Assembly (NCBI GenBank): GCA_005791855.1
Contig: SXUH01000145.1
Span: forward strand, 1-7,396
Direction of reading: 5' to 3'
DNA from: Bdellovibrionales bacterium
GTDB taxonomy: Bacteria > Bdellovibrionota > Bacteriovoracia > Bacteriovoracales > Bacteriovoracaceae
DNA length: 7,396 nucleotides
The position numbers and the translations under genes are program-made. Below, in pieces: positions 5,659-7,396 of the stretch; positions within the stretch are counted from its first letter, which is position 1; every line of letters starts with the position of its first letter. Under the pieces are notes generated by a model that did no database searches, was not told the origin of the DNA, and saw nothing but the letters and a program-made list of their open reading frames with translations.

Positions 5659-6591
5659 ATGACGATAGTCAGCAATGCTCCCGAAATTAAATACTATAAT
5701 CGTATGAACGGGAAGGTTGAAACCGAGAAGGTCTACGGGGATAAGTTCATCAAGTTCCTCTACTGCTCCGTCGCAGGCCAGCGGATCGGGAAGGCCTTCA
5801 CCAACAAGTACGTGAGTAAGATCTACGGCTCGCTCCAGAGCCTTCCCACCAGCCAGGGGAAGGTCCGGCCGTTCATCAATAACTTCAACATCCCCATCGA
5901 CGACTACGAACCGGGGACCCGCGCCGCCATCGATCCGCGGGATTCCTACCGGACCTTCAACGAGTTCTTCATCCGGAAGTTCAAGCCCGGGAAGAGGAGC
6001 TTCGCGACGGACCCCGGGACTCTGCCGGCCTTCGCGGAGGCCCGCTACGTCGGCTTCGCCGCGATCAACAACGAGCAGCTCTACCCGGTGAAGGGCCACT
6101 TCCTCCGCGCGAAGGATCTCCTCGGCAGCGAGAAGCACGCGGGCACCTTCGACGGGGGCCCGCTCCTCATCGCCCGGCTCTGCCCGGTCGACTACCACCG
6201 CTACCACTACCCGGACGGCGGGAAGGTCCTCGACCACTTCCGCGTGGGCGGCGTCTACGATTCGGTGAACCCGCTCGCCCTCAAGTACAAGAACCAGATC
6301 TTCATCGAGAACGAACGCTACGTTTCGATCCTCGAGACGGAGAACTTCGGGAAACTAGCCTACATCGAAGTCGGTGCCCTGTGTGTCGGGAAGATCGTCC
6401 AGTCGCACCTCTGGTCCGCCCCGTTCAAGCGCGGGGACGAGAAGGGCTACTTCCTCTTCGGCGGGTCGACGGTCATCCTCCTCGGAGAAAAGGGCAAGTG
6501 GGAGCCCTCGAGGGACATCATCGAGAACACGGAGAAGGGGATCGAAACCTACCTCCACCTGGGCCAGGAGGTGGGCCTCAGAGCTCGATAG
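5659..6591 (+). CDS. psd: Phosphatidylserine decarboxylase proenzyme, type II
   Basis: Makes phosphatidylethanolamine from phosphatidylserine at the inner membrane, the last step of PE synthesis. The 310-residue proenzyme should cut itself between Gly269 and Ser270 in 'YFLFGGSTVILL', leaving a 41-residue alpha chain with a pyruvoyl group made from Ser270. The GGST form and the N-terminal 'YYNRMNGKVETEKVYGDKFI' place it with the Clostridium-like type II enzymes rather than E. coli LGST enzymes. 'RTFNEFFIRKFKPGKR', 'RLCPVDYHRYHYP' (His180 and His183, the latter aligning with the catalytic His of E. coli Psd) and 'EVGALCVGKIVQ' are further family blocks. Oddity: where the family has 'SPADG' with the self-cleavage Asp, this protein reads 'AFAEA' with Glu127. 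The first 20 codons contain ten A/T-ending codons, unlike the body. It is driven by its own promoter and divergent from the protease. Its end overlaps the EEP gene by 14 bases. Confidence 0.93.
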   Translation: MTIVSNAPEIKYYNRMNGKVETEKVYGDKFIKFLYCSVAGQRIGKAFTNKYVSKIYGSLQSLPTSQGKVRPFINNFNIPIDDYEPGTRAAIDPRDSYRTFNEFFIRKFKPGKRSFATDPGTLPAFAEARYVGFAAINNEQLYPVKGHFLRAKDLLGSEKHAGTFDGGPLLIARLCPVDYHRYHYPDGGKVLDHFRVGGVYDSVNPLALKYKNQIFIENERYVSILETENFGKLAYIEVGALCVGKIVQSHLWSAPFKRGDEKGYFLFGGSTVILLGEKGKWEPSRDIIENTEKGIETYLHLGQEVGLRAR

Positions 6592-7351
6592 TGCAGACGA
6601 TCGGGTAGTGGTCGGTCGGGTACCTCCCGTCGCCCGAGGCCTTCACCATCTCGCAGGAGCGCACCCGCGTCCTCTCGTCGACGAGGATCCAGTCGATGCG
6701 CGAGCCCCCGGGGCAGGCCCCCTTGAAGCCGTGGTGCGAACTCTCTTCCACGAAGTTGAAGAGCCTCCAGGCATCCTGGATCCCGGAGAACTCCTGCTCG
6801 AGGATGGAGCGCACCTCTTCGGTCGGAGCTTCGTTGAAGTCGCCCATGATGACGATGGGGCAGTCCCCGGTCCAGAAGCGCTTGATCTCCTTTGCGAGCA
6901 CCCGGGTCTGGTGGGCGCGGGTCTCGTGCTTGACGTGGTCGAGGTGGGTGTTGATCAGGAGGAGGTTCGTCTCGAGCCCCTTCGGTTGGACCCGCACCCA
7001 GGTCATGAGGCGTGGGAAGGTGCTCTCGAACGAAAGGCTCCCCGCGACCTCCGGGGTCTCCGAGAGCCAGAGGTCTTCGCTCTTCAGGATCTCGAAGGAG
7101 TCTTTCTTTATGTAGAAGGACGGGTACATCCGCTCCCTGATCCAGGACCGGTGCTGGTCGACGAGCTCGAAGCCGGGGAGGAGGGCCTCGAAGTCCTTGA
7201 GCTGGTCGAAGCGGCCTTCCTGGGTTGCGATGACGTCCGGGCTGAACCCGAGGAGGAGTCCGGAGAGAAGACCCCTCCGGTGGGGCCAGGAGTTCTGGCC
7301 ATCGGAGGGGTTATCGAATCGAATGTTGCAGCTGATGAGGCAAGCGTCCAT
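6578..7351 (-). CDS. Endonuclease/exonuclease/phosphatase (EEP) family protein, EEP-1-like
   Basis: Metal-dependent phosphodiesterase or phosphatase fold (DNase I / exonuclease III / inositol phosphatase superfamily), 257 residues, a single full-length domain. Metal and catalytic residues are all visible: Asn9 ('SCNIRFDN'), Glu45 ('ATQEG'), His136 and Asp138 ('NTHLDH'), Asp171 and Asn173 ('MGDFNE'), and Asp247-His248 ('RYPTDHYP'). The 'NPSDGQNSWPHRR' start, 'LWLSETPEVAGS' and 'HGFKGACPGGSRIDWILV' match the uncharacterised EEP-1 group better than ExoIII or sphingomyelinase. There is no signal peptide, so it is probably cytoplasmic; the substrate is unknown (nucleic acid, phospho-sugar or lipid headgroup are all possible). 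The ATG is preceded by an in-frame TAA 12 bases upstream with no alternative start between, and there is no Shine-Dalgarno. A good promoter sits so close that the mRNA may be leaderless. It converges on psd with a 14-base overlap. Confidence 0.92.
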   Translation of the reverse strand: MDACLISCNIRFDNPSDGQNSWPHRRGLLSGLLLGFSPDVIATQEGRFDQLKDFEALLPGFELVDQHRSWIRERMYPSFYIKKDSFEILKSEDLWLSETPEVAGSLSFESTFPRLMTWVRVQPKGLETNLLLINTHLDHVKHETRAHQTRVLAKEIKRFWTGDCPIVIMGDFNEAPTEEVRSILEQEFSGIQDAWRLFNFVEESSHHGFKGACPGGSRIDWILVDERTRVRSCEMVKASGDGRYPTDHYPIVCTIEL

Positions 7352-7357
7352 GCAGGA

Positions 7358-7386
7358 ATTGTATTATTTTTCTCGGCCCTTCTCAA
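7358..7386 (-). promoter_or_regulatory. Promoter of the EEP gene, positioned for a leaderless transcript
   Basis: On the minus strand TTGAGA (7381-7386) and TACAAT (7358-7363) are 17 bases apart, a good sigma-70-like pair in an AT-rich pocket. Only six bases lie between the -10 and the ATG, so transcription would begin at or within a base or two of the start codon. This fits the lack of a Shine-Dalgarno. Confidence 0.55.
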
Positions 7387-7396
7387 CAAAGGCTTC

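Noticed and set aside
7108..7389. Minus-strand open frame overlapping the EEP gene start
   Set aside because: Ser/Thr/Pro-rich product in another frame, no motifs; the EEP frame shows conserved N-terminal residues.
1..7396. tRNA, rRNA, CRISPR array, insertion sequence or prophage signals
   Set aside because: Coding density is close to complete with housekeeping-type genes; no spaced repeats, transposase motifs or terminal inverted repeats were seen.

Overview
The window is high-GC bacterial chromosome. It is densely coding, with six protein genes (the first cut by the window edge), no RNA genes, no mobile elements, and no gene-free stretch over 300 bases. The only real intergenic region is the 75-base divergent gap near 5.6 kb. 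A cell with an outer membrane is suggested by an exported HtrA/Deg-type protease, phosphatidylserine decarboxylase (PE synthesis) and a YejABE-type peptide importer, which is typical of Gram-negative bacteria. Codons end almost entirely in G or C in gene bodies, yet the proteins are rich in Lys, Phe, Tyr, Ile and Asn. A deltaproteobacterial or Bdellovibrio-like lineage is possible, but this is a guess from protein flavour and cannot be proven here.

Layout: (1) Positions 3-4566, + strand, look like one transcription unit. It holds a 5'-truncated family-5 substrate-binding protein (YejA-like), permease YejB (1-base gap), permease YejE (ATGA overlap) and, 10 bases further on, a PLP-dependent class I/II aminotransferase of the kynurenine/methionine aminotransferase type. 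The ATPase YejF, which follows yejE in E. coli, is not there. (2) Positions 4552-5583, - strand, encode an exported Deg1/HtrA-type serine protease with one PDZ domain. Its end overlaps the end of the aminotransferase by 15 bases. (3) Positions 5584-5658 are a divergent promoter region. It carries a near-consensus sigma-70-like promoter for psd, an overlapping weaker one for the protease, and a small inverted repeat between the psd -35 and -10. (4) Positions 5659-6591, + strand, encode type II phosphatidylserine decarboxylase. (5) Positions 6578-7351, - strand, encode an endonuclease/exonuclease/phosphatase (EEP) domain protein. It overlaps the psd end by 14 bases and has a promoter placed so that its mRNA would be leaderless.

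How they may work together: YejABE imports peptides (possibly murein-derived), and the co-transcribed aminotransferase could use released amino acids. The protease and Psd are both envelope-maintenance proteins sharing one control region, which makes co-regulation by envelope stress plausible. I do not see a new multi-gene system. The most interesting points are residue substitutions in usually invariant motifs (aminotransferase His170, Psd Glu127, protease Met185), the missing yejF, the shared promoter and the apparent leaderless gene.
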